A stretch of 64,000 nucleotides of DNA from Candidatus Didemnitutus sp. (GTDB lineage: Bacteria > Verrucomicrobiota > Verrucomicrobiia > Opitutales > Opitutaceae), in the NCBI GenBank assembly GCA_019634575.1, contig JAHCAY010000001.1:3224001-3288000 (forward strand), read 5' to 3'. The notes under the pieces were generated by a model that was not told the DNA's origin, did no database searches, and saw only the letters and a list, made by a program, of their open reading frames with translations. Of the stretch, positions 8,349 to 18,230 are shown piece by piece; positions within the stretch are counted from its first letter, which is position 1; every line of letters starts with the position of its first letter. Both the position numbers and the translations under genes were made by a program.

Positions 8349-8376
8349 GCGCCCGCGCCGGTGACGGCGCGGGCGC
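8349..8376 (-). terminator. GC-rich hairpin after the Ig/heparinase-like gene
   Basis: A perfect 11-bp stem (8349-8359 with 8366-8376) and 6-nt loop lie 12 bp after the stop codon on the minus strand. There is no T tract, so it could act as a terminator or a 3'-end stabiliser. Confidence 0.5.
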
Positions 8377-8388
8377 GGGGCGGTCAAA

Positions 8389-11300
8389 TCACTGCGCGGC
8401 GGGAGCGGCGTCGAAGGCGAGGACGCCTTCGGCGGAGGCCGCGCGGCTGCCGCCCGCGGTGACGCGGACAACGAGCTGGCCGTCCACGACGGTGGTCGCG
8501 ACGTCGTAGCCGGCACCGGGTGTGAGGTCGTTGACGACGACGTAGGTCGCGGCGTTCGGCACGCGGAACTCGATCGCGCCCGTGACCGGCAGGCCGGTGC
8601 GGCTGAAGAGCACGGCGGCATTCGTGCCGCCGGCGGAAGCGGCGATGTGCGCGCCCTCGACGTCGCCGGAGGTGACGTTGCCGGCGGAGGCGGCGAGCGC
8701 GGTGGCGTTGCCGGCGGTCGATTCGGAGCCGGCGGCATCGAACACGGTGACCCACGTGGTGTCGGTCGCGGGCGTGCCGGGACGGATTTCCATGCGGTGA
8801 ACCTTGTTGCGGTTGAACATGTTCACCGGCGTGACGACGCGGCCGACGGGGAGCAGCGCGGTCATGCGGCCGCGATAGAGGTTGCCACCGTAGGCGGCGC
8901 GGCGATCGACGACGTTGAAGACCGTGGCGGCGGGCGTGTTCGAAACGAGTTCGGGGCCGTTGGCGATGGTCCACGACATCCAGTTATCGACGCTGGCGCT
9001 GGACATCTTGGTGCGGTCATAGACCACGAAGACCTGCGGGCGCACGTAGACGACGGAGCGCTCCCACTTCACGATGGGCTCGGGGTCCCAGTAGAGGTCT
9101 TCGAGCTTGGTGGCGCGCATCATCACGTGGCGGCCGCCCTCCTCGAACTTCGAGAGCGTGGTGTGCGCGGCCTCGGGGCCGACGCCGATTTCGCTGAAGA
9201 AGCCGACGAGTTCACCGCGGATGGTGCGGTGCGAGTAGAACGTGTTGAAGAGGCGGCGCGCCTGGCGATAGCCCTCGGGGACGGAGTCGCCGTAGAGCTC
9301 GGTGTAGAGCTGGTTGAACGGACGCTCGCCAGTCACAGGGTCGCGATCCTCGCCGTCGGTCGTGCCCGGCGTGTGGCGGAGCATTTCGCCCCAGGCGTTG
9401 ACGACGAAGCGGACGTTACCGCGCTGGATGGTGAGGCCGCCTTGGTCGTAGAACATTTCCGACGAGTCGGGCGAACCGGTGTAGGGGCCGGCTTGGAAGG
9501 CGGCCAACACGGTGTCGGCGTTCCACGATTGGCGCATCGAGACTTGGCCGTCGCCGCCGGTGCGGTAGCTGAGGGCGGTGCGGTAATTTTGCGTGGGCGC
9601 GGCGGCGTCGAAGAACAGGAACTCGACCCACGCCTCGCCGCGGTCGCGGTTGGGGAGCGCGCGGAGGTCGAGGGCGTATTGCTGGGCGATGGGCGCGTCG
9701 GCGCCGTTGGCCATGCGGAGCAGGCCGGCGTATTGCGTGGCCCAGGCGGCGGAGGCCGGCGTGGGATTCGAACTCGAGTAGAGGAAGCCGCGATCCATGA
9801 CCGAGGTGAGGTCGGGCCAGGTGAAGTGCGCCATCCAGCGGGCGTGGCCGTTCGGATAGGCGAAGGGCTGCTGCGGATGGTTGATCAGGTCGAGGCCCTT
9901 GGCGGTGCGGGCGGCGACGAGCGGGCGCACCATGTTGAGCGTCTCGTTCGGGCCATAGTTCCAGCCGTCGGTGGCGCTGCCGCCGGTGAGCCAGGCTTGG
10001 TGATACGGCACGACCATGCTGAAGTGCAGGCGATTGAGCCAATCGTTCCACATCGCGTCGGCCTTCGGGTTGTCGCCTTCGGTGGCGAGAGCTCCGAGGC
10101 CTTTGGCGGCGTAGTAGCCGGCAAAGTAGTTGCCGACGGGGAAGGTGCGGCTGAACCCGCTGACGTCATACCACTCCACCCAGCGGTTGATCTCGGAGAA
10201 GATCTGCGCGCGGTCGGAGTTGCTGAGGATCGGGTAAAGCCAGTCGTAGCCGAGCGCGAGCGCGGGCACGTAGGCGCGGATGCTCCAGCCGGAGTCGGTG
10301 GACTCGCGACCGTGGCGCACGGGGTCGGACATCTTCAGGACGATCTCGCGGGCCTTGGCGCCGTAGGCGGCGGCGCGCGTCGGGTCGATCTGCGCGGCGA
10401 TCTGGAAGCCGAGCGAGAGGTCGGCCACCGGGCGGTAGTAGTCGAAGTATTGATAACCGCCGTTGATGGTGCCGCTGGCGGACGACTCGTCGGGCCAGCG
10501 CACGGGCATCGTGGCCCACTGGTCGCAGGCGTTGCGCAACGCGATCCACGCGGGATCGTTGGCGCGGGCGCGGGCGACAAGTTGCTCGACGAGAGTGGGC
10601 GTGAGCCACACGCGCGGGTGCGCGACGCTGCCGTTGCCGGGCGTGTAGAGGATGACGGTGGTCGTCATCGTGGTGGTGCCGACGCCGTTTTGTGTGCTCA
10701 GGGTGTAGACGGTGGTCTGCGTGGGCGTGACGCTGACGCTGTTGCCCGTGACGACGCCGGGGCTCGCACCGACATCAGCGGCGATGCTGATGGTGTCGGC
10801 GCCGGAGACGTTCCAGGAGAGCGTGGCGCTGGCGCCGGAGCCGGCCTCGAGATAGGCGGGCGACGCGCTGAACGAGGCGATCACGGGCGCGGTGGGACCG
10901 GTAACGACGACCGGGTAGGTGCGCGTGGTCTCGCCGTATTGGTTGCGCGCGGTGAGCGTGTAGATGGTGTCCTCGGTCGGCGTGACGTTGACGCTGTTGC
11001 CCGTGACAACGCCCGGGCTCGCGCCGACGTCGGCGGCGATGCTGACTTCGGTGGCACCGGTGACGACCCAGTTGAGCGTCGTGCTGCCGCCGAGCGGGAT
11101 CGTGCTCGGATTGGCGGTGAACGAGTTGACGGTCGGCGGCGCGGGCTGCGTGACGTTCAGCGTGACGGTGCGCGTGGCCGGGCCGTATTGGTTCGACGCG
11201 GTGAGCGTGTAGGTGGTGGTCTGCGTCGGATTGACGGTGACGCTCGTGCCGGTGACGGTGCCGACACCGGGCGAGATCGAGAGCGTGTCGGCGGCGGTGA

Positions 11301-13680
11301 CGGACCAGTTCAACGTGGCGGAATCGCCGAGGTTGATGGTGGACGGAGTGGCGAGGAAGGAGTCGATCACCGGCACCGGCGGCGGCGGGGCGGCGTTGAC
11401 CGTAACCTGCGTGACGGAGCGCGTGACGGAGCCGCCCGCGCTGGTCGCGACCATCGTGTAGAGCGTCGAAGTGACGGGCGTGACGGTGATGTTGCCTTGT
11501 GCGCCGGTGACGGTGCCGGGGCTTTCGCCGCGCTCGGCGGTGATGACGAGCGTCGCGGCGCCGCGGACATCCCAGTAGAGTTTCGTGGATTGGCCGTAGT
11601 CGATGACGTTGGGCCAGGAGACGAAGGAGCCGATGACTGGCGGCAGATCGGAGACCGTCACGGTGACGGTGCGCGTGACCGAGCTGCCGTCGTTCGTGGC
11701 GGTGAGCGTGTAGACCGTGGTCTGCGTCGGGCTGACGCTGACGCTCTCGCCGGTGACGTTGCCGGGCGAGGTGCCGACGTCGGCGAGCACGGTGAGGTGC
11801 GTGGCGCCGGTGACGGACCAGGCGAGCGTGGCGCTCGTGCCGGGGCTGACGTTCGCGGGCGTGGCGATGAAGGAGTTGATCACGGGCGCGGGCGCCGTGA
11901 CGGTGACGGCTACGCTGCGGATCGTGACGTCGCCGTTTTGGTTGGCGGCGGTGAGCGTGTAGGTCGTGTTCACCGTCGGGCTGACGACGACGGTGTTGCC
12001 CGTGACGTTGCCCGGGCTGGCGCCGGTGCTGGCGGTGATGGTGACGGAGGCGGCGCCGGTGACGTCCCACGCGAGCGTGGTCGACGCGCCGAGCGTGATG
12101 GAAGCCGGCGTGGCGGTGAAGGAGTTGATGGTCGGCGCGGGCTCGGGGAGGTTGACCGTGAGCGTGACCGAGCGCGTGACGCTGCCGCCGTCATTCTCGG
12201 CGGTGAGCGTGTAGGTGGTGGTCTGGCTCGGGGTGACGGTCGCGCTGTTGCCGGAGACCTCGCCGAGGCCCGGGGCGATGCTGACGCGCGTGGCGCCGTC
12301 GACGGACCAGGTCAGCTCTGCGCTCTCGCCCTGCGTGATCGTGGCGGGCGAGACTTGGAAGGCTTGGATGAAGGGCGGCGGGACGTTGACCGTGACCTGC
12401 GTCGTGGCGGACACGCTGCCGGATTCGTTGCTGACGGTGAGCGTGTAGCTCGTGGTGGCGACAGGTGAGACGGAGACGCTGTTGCCGCTGACCACGCCGA
12501 GGCCGGCGATGGAGACGACTTCGCCGTTTTCAACCGACCAACTGAGCGTGGTCGAGCCGCCGCGTTCGATGATCGCGGGCGTGGCGATGAAGGTGTGAAT
12601 CACGGGCGCGGGCGCGCGCACGACGACCGAGACAGAGCGCGTGACGAAGCCAGTGCTGTTGGTGGCGGTGAGCGTGTAGGTCGTGTCGGCGAGCGGCGAG
12701 ACGGTGACGCTGTTGCCCGTCACGTCGCCGAGACCGGAGATGTTGATGCGCTCGGCGCCGGTGGCGGACCAGGTGAGCGTGGTGGATTGGCCGCGGATGA
12801 TCGTCGTGGGCGAGGCGGTGAATGACGAAATCTCGGGGAGCGGCAGCGGACGCGGCGTGACGGTGACGTCGACGGTGCGCGTGGTGGTGCCGTTCGCGTT
12901 GGTGGCGGCGAGCGTGTAGGTGCGGCTCGAGTCGGGCGTCACGGTGACGCTGTTGCCGGTGACGGCGCCGACGTCGGGCGAGAGGGCGAGCGAGGTGGCG
13001 CCGGACACCGCCCACGCCAGCGTCGTGGCATCACCCTGAGTCACGGACGCGGGCGTGGCGGTGAAGGAGGAAATGACCGGCTTCGCGCCGACCGTGCCGA
13101 CGGGCAGCGTGAGCGTGCGCGTGGTGGAGCCGGCGGGATTGTAGGCCGTGAGCGTGTAGGTCGTGGTGGTGCGCGGGCGCACGGTCGTGCTCGTGGTGAA
13201 GAAGCGGCCGGGGTCGTTGCCGTTGTCGGCGGCGAGGTAATAATATGTGGCTCCGGGCGCGGTCCATTTGAGGCGCGCCGATTGACCGGGCGCGATGCTC
13301 TCCGGCGTGGCGGTGAACGACGTGATCGCGGGCGGCACGATCACGGTGATCTTGCGGCTCTTCGTGACGGCGCCGGCGGCGTTGCGCGCGGTGAGCACGT
13401 AGGTCGTGGTCGCTTCGGGTTTGACCGTGATCCAGGTGGTGCCGGTGACGTCGCCGATGCCGGGCGAGAGCGTGACGGTTTCGGCGTTGTTGCTGACGGA
13501 CCAGTTGAGGTCGACGGATTCGCCGGCGTTGATGGTGCCGGAGCCGGACATGTTGAACGCCCAGATGGTGGGCGGTTTCGTGGTATCGACGGCGCGGGCG
13601 AACGGCAGCGCGACGATCAGCGCCGTCCAGCACAGGAGTGCGACGCGCGCGAGCGGGTTGAGCAGGCGGTTTGGTTTCAT
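8389..13680 (-). CDS. Exported protein with twelve Ig-like repeats and a heparinase II/III-like domain
   Basis: 1763 residues from the ATG at 13680, chosen because it starts a signal peptide (RVALLCWTALIVALPFARA). From about residue 28 to 1015 there are twelve tandem Ig-like repeats of roughly 80 residues. Each has the pattern (P)xIxSFxAxPxxIxxGxSxTLxWxVxGA, then VTGNSVxVxPxxTTTYTLTAxN. The remaining 740 residues begin HPRVWLTPTL and have the helical-toroid plus beta-sandwich look of heparinase II/III-like polysaccharide lyases (for example GWNYGPNETLNMVRP and GGLTIQRGN). It probably works outside the cell or on its surface, the Ig array holding the catalytic domain away from the envelope. 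Substrate is unknown. A long antisense frame across the array is a repeat-driven artefact. Confidence 0.85.
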   Translation of the reverse strand: MKPNRLLNPLARVALLCWTALIVALPFARAVDTTKPPTIWAFNMSGSGTINAGESVDLNWSVSNNAETVTLSPGIGDVTGTTWITVKPEATTTYVLTARNAAGAVTKSRKITVIVPPAITSFTATPESIAPGQSARLKWTAPGATYYYLAADNGNDPGRFFTTSTTVRPRTTTTYTLTAYNPAGSTTRTLTLPVGTVGAKPVISSFTATPASVTQGDATTLAWAVSGATSLALSPDVGAVTGNSVTVTPDSSRTYTLAATNANGTTTRTVDVTVTPRPLPLPEISSFTASPTTIIRGQSTTLTWSATGAERINISGLGDVTGNSVTVSPLADTTYTLTATNSTGFVTRSVSVVVRAPAPVIHTFIATPAIIERGGSTTLSWSVENGEVVSIAGLGVVSGNSVSVSPVATTSYTLTVSNESGSVSATTQVTVNVPPPFIQAFQVSPATITQGESAELTWSVDGATRVSIAPGLGEVSGNSATVTPSQTTTYTLTAENDGGSVTRSVTLTVNLPEPAPTINSFTATPASITLGASTTLAWDVTGAASVTITASTGASPGNVTGNTVVVSPTVNTTYTLTAANQNGDVTIRSVAVTVTAPAPVINSFIATPANVSPGTSATLAWSVTGATHLTVLADVGTSPGNVTGESVSVSPTQTTVYTLTATNDGSSVTRTVTVTVSDLPPVIGSFVSWPNVIDYGQSTKLYWDVRGAATLVITAERGESPGTVTGAQGNITVTPVTSTLYTMVATSAGGSVTRSVTQVTVNAAPPPPVPVIDSFLATPSTINLGDSATLNWSVTAADTLSISPGVGTVTGTSVTVNPTQTTTYTLTASNQYGPATRTVTLNVTQPAPPTVNSFTANPSTIPLGGSTTLNWVVTGATEVSIAADVGASPGVVTGNSVNVTPTEDTIYTLTARNQYGETTRTYPVVVTGPTAPVIASFSASPAYLEAGSGASATLSWNVSGADTISIAADVGASPGVVTGNSVSVTPTQTTVYTLSTQNGVGTTTMTTTVILYTPGNGSVAHPRVWLTPTLVEQLVARARANDPAWIALRNACDQWATMPVRWPDESSASGTINGGYQYFDYYRPVADLSLGFQIAAQIDPTRAAAYGAKAREIVLKMSDPVRHGRESTDSGWSIRAYVPALALGYDWLYPILSNSDRAQIFSEINRWVEWYDVSGFSRTFPVGNYFAGYYAAKGLGALATEGDNPKADAMWNDWLNRLHFSMVVPYHQAWLTGGSATDGWNYGPNETLNMVRPLVAARTAKGLDLINHPQQPFAYPNGHARWMAHFTWPDLTSVMDRGFLYSSSNPTPASAAWATQYAGLLRMANGADAPIAQQYALDLRALPNRDRGEAWVEFLFFDAAAPTQNYRTALSYRTGGDGQVSMRQSWNADTVLAAFQAGPYTGSPDSSEMFYDQGGLTIQRGNVRFVVNAWGEMLRHTPGTTDGEDRDPVTGERPFNQLYTELYGDSVPEGYRQARRLFNTFYSHRTIRGELVGFFSEIGVGPEAAHTTLSKFEEGGRHVMMRATKLEDLYWDPEPIVKWERSVVYVRPQVFVVYDRTKMSSASVDNWMSWTIANGPELVSNTPAATVFNVVDRRAAYGGNLYRGRMTALLPVGRVVTPVNMFNRNKVHRMEIRPGTPATDTTWVTVFDAAGSESTAGNATALAASAGNVTSGDVEGAHIAASAGGTNAAVLFSRTGLPVTGAIEFRVPNAATYVVVNDLTPGAGYDVATTVVDGQLVVRVTAGGSRAASAEGVLAFDAAPAAQ
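10640..13600 (-). repeat. Array of twelve Ig-domain coding repeats (about 245 bp each)
   Basis: The repeats differ in sequence but keep register and key codons. The highest similarity is between the last copies, which share the strings ISIAADVGASPGVVTGNSV and TPTQTTVYTL. This suggests recent internal duplication at the end nearest the lyase domain. Confidence 0.8.
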
Positions 13681-13954
13681 GTTGGTTCGTTTTGGGAAAG
13701 GAGCGAGCCGGTCGCGGTGCGGTGCAGCGCTGCGGTGTGCGGTCGAGGACACGTGGGCCGTAGCCTTCGGTCGCGCCCGGTTCGTGCAGGAGATTAGCAA
13801 CAGCGCGTCGGCGTGGCTAATGCCGTGTCCTTTGACCCCCTATGCGCGGGGAGCATCGCAGCCGTTGCGCCGCGCCCGGCCGCGATTCGGCGCGAGTTTC
13901 CGCGGGTGGTCGCGCGAGGGAATCGCCCGCGTCGCCGCCGGGGTGCGATGCGGC

Positions 13955-14875
13955 TCAGGCGCGCTTCGTCGCCGCGGCGCGGCGGGCTTCCACTCCGATG
14001 GTCTCTGCGAGCAAGCGCGCGGAGACGGAGGATTTCGCGTGGGCGACGTGGAGCGGGAGCAGGATGCCAGGTGGCTTCAGCGGTATGCAGGCCAGTCCGG
14101 GGAAAAGCGTGCTGCGGATGCCGGCGCCGAAGGTGCCGGCGAGGCCGACTGCGCCGCGCTGGGCGCCCAGCAGGAGCGCTTCCTGGAACGTGGCCCCGGC
14201 GGAGAAAATCCGCGGGGTGAAATCCGCCGCGCGGCACGCCGCGATCAACGCGCGGTCGCGGCCGGGCGCGCTCTCGGGCGAGAGGCTGGCGATCTCCTGG
14301 CCGCGCAACTCCTCGAGCGCGAGCTGACGCTTCTTGGCCAGCGGATGATCGAGAGCCACGAGCACGGAGACGGGAAACTCGCAGGCCGTCTCGATGGTCA
14401 CGCCGGGCGCGTTCGGCAGGTCGCCGGGGCCGAGGACGGCCACGTCGAGCGCGCCGTCGCGCAGCGCGACGATCATCTGCGCGTTGGTCAGCTCCTGCAC
14501 GGCGTAGGTGACTTCCGGCTGGCGGCGCGTGCGTTTCTCCAGCGCGGGGGCGAGCACGCGGCTCCAGATCACCATCGTGCCGTAGTAGCCGACGCGCAGC
14601 ACGGCGGGCTCCCGTGCCGCCTCGCCTTGGGCGAAGCTGAGCGCGGCCTCCATCTTCGCGAGCGCGGGCGCGCCGCGTTCGCGCAGGGCCTGGCCGGTGG
14701 CGGTGAGGCGGAGTCCGGCGGGATGGCGCACGAAGAGCGAGTGGCCGACTTCGCGTTCGAGTTCGCGGATTTGGCGGCTGAGCGCGGGTTGGGTGACGTT
14801 CAGCCGGCGCGCGGCGGCGGAAATGCTCAACGTCTCGGCGGCGGCGAGGAAGGTGCGGAGGTGTCGTAGTTCCAC
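13955..14875 (-). CDS. LysR-family transcriptional regulator (copy 1)
   Basis: 306 residues from a GTG start. The N-terminal winged HTH begins MELRHLRTFLAAAETLSIS and continues with NVTQPALSRQIRELE, which is diagnostic. A substrate-binding-like effector domain spans about 90-290. It is the last of three tandem paralogues on the minus strand, starting 9 bp after the next copy's stop, so the two are probably co-transcribed. No divergently transcribed catabolic gene sits beside it, so target and effector are unknown. Confidence 0.92.
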   Translation of the reverse strand: MELRHLRTFLAAAETLSISAAARRLNVTQPALSRQIRELEREVGHSLFVRHPAGLRLTATGQALRERGAPALAKMEAALSFAQGEAAREPAVLRVGYYGTMVIWSRVLAPALEKRTRRQPEVTYAVQELTNAQMIVALRDGALDVAVLGPGDLPNAPGVTIETACEFPVSVLVALDHPLAKKRQLALEELRGQEIASLSPESAPGRDRALIAACRAADFTPRIFSAGATFQEALLLGAQRGAVGLAGTFGAGIRSTLFPGLACIPLKPPGILLPLHVAHAKSSVSARLLAETIGVEARRAAATKRA

Positions 14876-14884
14876 GCGAAAAAT

Positions 14885-15790
14885 TCAGAGCCGCTCGATC
14901 ACGCGGCGTGCCTCGGCGGCGATGAGTTCGGCGAGCGGCGCGGCGAGCGGCACCGTCTCGGCGTGCGCGACGTGCAATTCGAGGCGCACGCCGGGAGGCT
15001 TGAGCTTGATGAAGACGACGCCGGGGTGCGGCGCGGTCATCGCGAAGTTGCCGGCGATGCCGAGGGCCTGCCGCTGGATGCCCGCGGTGATCGCCTCGGG
15101 GATGTTGCGGCCGATGGGCAGGAGTTTCGGCACGAAGCCCGCCGCGCGGCACGCCTCGGCGAACGCCCGGTCGCGTCCCGGCGCGGACTCCTCGGTGAGC
15201 GTCACGATCTCCTCGTCGCGCAATTCCTCGAGCGCGAGCTGGCGCTTTTTCGCCAGGCGATGGTTGATCGGCGCGAGCACGGCGGCGGGGAAACCGCTGG
15301 CGACGCCGATCGTGACGCCGGGAATGCGCGGATACTCGCCCGGCCCGAGCAGGGCGACGTCGACCCGGCCCTCGCGCAAATCGCCGAGCAGTTCGCCGCA
15401 GCTGCGATCGGTCACGGCGTAGCTCAACCCCGGCACGCGGCGCGCGAGCTTGTCCATGGCGGGCGCGAGGATCTTGGCCCATGTGTCCATCGTCGCGTAG
15501 TAGCCGACGCGCAGCAGCGGCGGTCCGCTCTGCGCGTCGCCGCGGACGATGCGCAGCGTCTCCTCGAGCGCGGCGACGATCTTCGCGCCGCGGGTGCGCA
15601 GCTCCTCGCCGGCGGCCGTGAGGCGCAGTCCCTTGTAGTGCCGCACGAAGAGCGGCTGGCCGACGACGTGCTCGAGCTCGCGGATCTGGCGGCTGAGTGC
15701 GGGCTGCGTCACGTGCAGCTGGCGCGAGGCGGCGGAGATGCTGAGCGTCTCGGCGGCGGCGAGAAAGGTTCTGAGATGACGCAACTCCAC
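14885..15790 (-). CDS. LysR-family transcriptional regulator (copy 2)
   Basis: 301 residues from a GTG start. The HTH is nearly the same as in copy 1 (LRTFLAAAETLSISAASRQL, HVTQPALSRQIRELE). The effector domain diverges more but keeps shared blocks such as LALEELRDEEIVTLTEESAP and LKPPGVRLELHVAHAE. The close similarity and 9-bp spacing to copy 1 point to tandem duplication followed by drift of the ligand-binding half. No metabolic partner gene is adjacent. Confidence 0.92.
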   Translation of the reverse strand: MELRHLRTFLAAAETLSISAASRQLHVTQPALSRQIRELEHVVGQPLFVRHYKGLRLTAAGEELRTRGAKIVAALEETLRIVRGDAQSGPPLLRVGYYATMDTWAKILAPAMDKLARRVPGLSYAVTDRSCGELLGDLREGRVDVALLGPGEYPRIPGVTIGVASGFPAAVLAPINHRLAKKRQLALEELRDEEIVTLTEESAPGRDRAFAEACRAAGFVPKLLPIGRNIPEAITAGIQRQALGIAGNFAMTAPHPGVVFIKLKPPGVRLELHVAHAETVPLAAPLAELIAAEARRVIERL

Positions 15791-16008
15791 GGCGCGACGA
15801 AGCGGGCGTTCAGCGGCGCGGCGCGCGGGCCGGGGACGGGAGAGGAGACGGAAGCAGCCGGACGGTCGGGGCGATCATGGGGGCGAAAGAGCCCCGAAAA
15901 TATCAAACGGCCGCGACCCGCGCTAATACCATGTCGTTGGGGAGCCCATGCCGGAACGTTATTGCCCGCCGCACCGGGACGACTCCGCGCGCCGGCGTGG
16001 CGGACGGA

Positions 16009-16926
16009 TTACTTCGCGCGGAACGTGTCGCGCGCGGCCTGTTGGGCGTGGCCGGCGAGGATGCGCACCAGATCGCGCGCCGCCGCCGACGCGCGCGCGG
16101 CGTGCGCCGTGTAGAGGGACACCGGCACGCCGGGCGGCTTCAAGGGCAGGAAGACCACGCCGGGGTGCGACACGGCGCGCACGAACGCGCTGAGGATCGC
16201 CACGCCGCGGCGCTTGCGGACCGCCACGCACAACTCGGGGAAAATCGAAGCGACGTGCGACACGCGGGGCGTGATGCCCTCCACGCGGCACGCCTCGAGG
16301 AAGGGCCGGTATTTGCCCGGCGCATCCTGATGCTTGAAGCCGATGATCTCCTCGTCGCGCAAATCGGCGAGCGACACCGAGCGGCGGCCCGCGAGTCGGT
16401 GGTCGGGCGCGACGACGGCGAGGGAGGGGATGGTGCACGCGATCTCGGTGACCACGCCGGGCAGGGCGCGGTAGTCGCCTTCGCCGAGGAGGGCCACGTC
16501 GAGTTGCCCGGCTTGCAAATCCGCCGCGAGGTGCACGGAGGATTCCTCGACCATGTTCAGCGTCACCGCCGGATGGAGGCGGCCGAACTCCTCGATCGCG
16601 GGGGCGAGGATGTTTTCCCATACGCTGATGCCGTAGTAGCCGAAGCGCACGACGGTGCCCTCCTTCGAGCCGGCGCCGCGGGCGTGCTGGAGCGCGGTGT
16701 CGGCCGCCTCGACGGCTTTCAGGCCGTAGTCGCGCAAGGTCATGCCGGTGGCCGTGAGGCGCAGTCCGGAGCGATGGCGCACGAACAGCGGGTGGCCGAC
16801 CTGATGTTCCAGCAGGTGGATGTGCCGGCTCAACGCGGGTTGCGTCACGTGCAGACGCCGCGCGGCGGCGGAGATGTTCAAGGTCTCCGCGACCACGAGG
16901 AAGGTCTTGAGGTGGCGCAATTCCAT
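16009..16926 (-). CDS. LysR-family transcriptional regulator (copy 3)
   Basis: 305 residues. The ATG at 16926 is chosen by alignment with the other two copies (MELRHLKTFLVVAETLNIS); the frame extends 16 codons further. The HTH reads HVTQPALSRHIHLLE. The effector domain ends LPLKPPGVPVSLYTAHAARA, the same ending block as in copies 1 and 2. A 218-bp gap separates it from copy 2, so it may have its own promoter. Upstream on the same strand is a D-2-hydroxyacid dehydrogenase, the nearest candidate for a regulated enzyme. Confidence 0.92.
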   Translation of the reverse strand: MELRHLKTFLVVAETLNISAAARRLHVTQPALSRHIHLLEHQVGHPLFVRHRSGLRLTATGMTLRDYGLKAVEAADTALQHARGAGSKEGTVVRFGYYGISVWENILAPAIEEFGRLHPAVTLNMVEESSVHLAADLQAGQLDVALLGEGDYRALPGVVTEIACTIPSLAVVAPDHRLAGRRSVSLADLRDEEIIGFKHQDAPGKYRPFLEACRVEGITPRVSHVASIFPELCVAVRKRRGVAILSAFVRAVSHPGVVFLPLKPPGVPVSLYTAHAARASAAARDLVRILAGHAQQAARDTFRAK

Positions 16927-16982
16927 CGGCGAAAAGGGAAGGCCCGCGGTGCGCTGGGCGGGCGCGAGGGGCACGCGCGGTC

Positions 16983-17003
16983 AAACGCCGTCGGGGCGTT
17001 TTT
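16983..17003. terminator. Short hairpin with flanking A/T runs
   Basis: AAACGCC (16983-16989) pairs with GGCGTTT (16995-17001), followed by TT on the plus strand. It lies between the hydroxyacid dehydrogenase stop and the third LysR gene and could end the dehydrogenase transcript. Confidence 0.4.
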
Positions 17004-17101
17004 GACAAGCAAATCGTCGGGCGAAGGGGTCAGCGATCGCCTTCGTCTTTCGGCCACCCTGCGCGCCGCGGCGTCGGTGTGGGCCGTGCCGCGCCACCGC
17101 G

Positions 17102-18079
17102 TCAGACGATGCGATCGAGCAGCGGCAGGCCGCTGACGAAGCGCTGGAGGTTGCCCGTGAAATGCCGCACGAGGCTCTCGTCCTGCTCGCGGTGTCCGCC
17201 GGCGAGGTGCGGCGTGATGTGGCAGTTCGGCTCGGCCCAGAGCGCGTGGTCGGGCGGCAACGGCTCGGGATCGAGCGCGTCGAGGAACGCGCCGCGGAGC
17301 TGGCCGCTGCGGAGAGCGGATTGGAGCGCCACCTGGTCGACGGTGCAGCCGCGGCCGACATTGTAGAAATAGGCGCCGCGCCGGACCTGCGCGAAGAACA
17401 CGGCGTCGCAGAAGCGCTGCGTGCCGGGCGCGTCGGGCAGGCAGTTCACGACGTGATCGGCGAGGCCGAGCACGGTGCCGACCTCGGCGTCGCGGACCAT
17501 CTCGATGCCCTCGTCGCCGCGCGGCTGGCGGCGCACGCCGATGACGCGGCAGCGGAACGGCGTGAGGAGGTCGTGCAGGCGCTGGCCGATGGCGCCGTAG
17601 CCGAGGATGACGACGGTTTTGCCCTGCAACGTCTCGATGGAATAGCGGCCGTCGGTGTAGTTCCACTCGCGGGCGGCGTGCTTGTTGGCGATGTAGCGCG
17701 GGAGCTCGCGGGTGAAGGTCATCATCATCGCCAGCGCGTGCTCCGCGCAGGGATTGGCGAACACGCTCGAGGCGTTCGTCACGATCGTGCCGCGCGTGCG
17801 CATGGCGGAGCGGAAATCGTCGCGATCGTAGCGCGTGTAGCCGGCGGTGGAGAGCGCGACCCAGCGCAGTTTCGGTGCGCGCAGGATGTCGTCCGGCGCC
17901 GGCTGGCCATAGGCGATGTCGGCTTCGAGGAGCGTGGGGTCGGGCGCGCCGGGGGTGAGGACCGATCGGGAGGATTTTTCCGATTGGATGACGCGACAGC
18001 CCAGCCGGGCGAGGCTGTCGTAGAATAGTTCACGCGCACCAGGACGGAGCTCGTGGTTGGCCCAAACCGTGAGACTCAT
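17102..18079 (-). CDS. D-2-hydroxyacid dehydrogenase (NAD-dependent)
   Basis: 325 residues from the ATG at 18079 (MSLTVWANHE). The Rossmann NAD site VVILGYGAIGQRLHDLL lies near residue 155. Further family marks are NCLPDAPGTQRF, RGCTVDQVALQSAL and the catalytic-His region PNCHITPHLAGGH near residue 285. Members reversibly oxidise D-2-hydroxyacids such as glycerate, lactate, phosphoglycerate or 3-deoxy acids; the substrate cannot be told. It is transcribed toward the LysR cluster and away from the His/Cys-rich peptide gene. Confidence 0.9.
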   Translation of the reverse strand: MSLTVWANHELRPGARELFYDSLARLGCRVIQSEKSSRSVLTPGAPDPTLLEADIAYGQPAPDDILRAPKLRWVALSTAGYTRYDRDDFRSAMRTRGTIVTNASSVFANPCAEHALAMMMTFTRELPRYIANKHAAREWNYTDGRYSIETLQGKTVVILGYGAIGQRLHDLLTPFRCRVIGVRRQPRGDEGIEMVRDAEVGTVLGLADHVVNCLPDAPGTQRFCDAVFFAQVRRGAYFYNVGRGCTVDQVALQSALRSGQLRGAFLDALDPEPLPPDHALWAEPNCHITPHLAGGHREQDESLVRHFTGNLQRFVSGLPLLDRIV

Positions 18080-18230
18080 GAAAAACGGGGAGAGATAACG
18101 CGGAATTGCGGCGATGCGACGCACGCGCGGCAAGCGCGAAGCGTGGGTCTAGGTAATCCAGCCCACGCGGGGATTTTCGTCGCGGGTTTTGCGGAATTGG
18201 TCGCGCGTGCGGCGGCGGTGGCCGCGCCAG

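Noticed and set aside
8647..12468. 1273-aa plus-strand frame across the Ig repeat array
   Set aside because: It mirrors the repeats on the opposite strand (Gly/Arg/Asp/Val strings) and has no independent start signal or family similarity.
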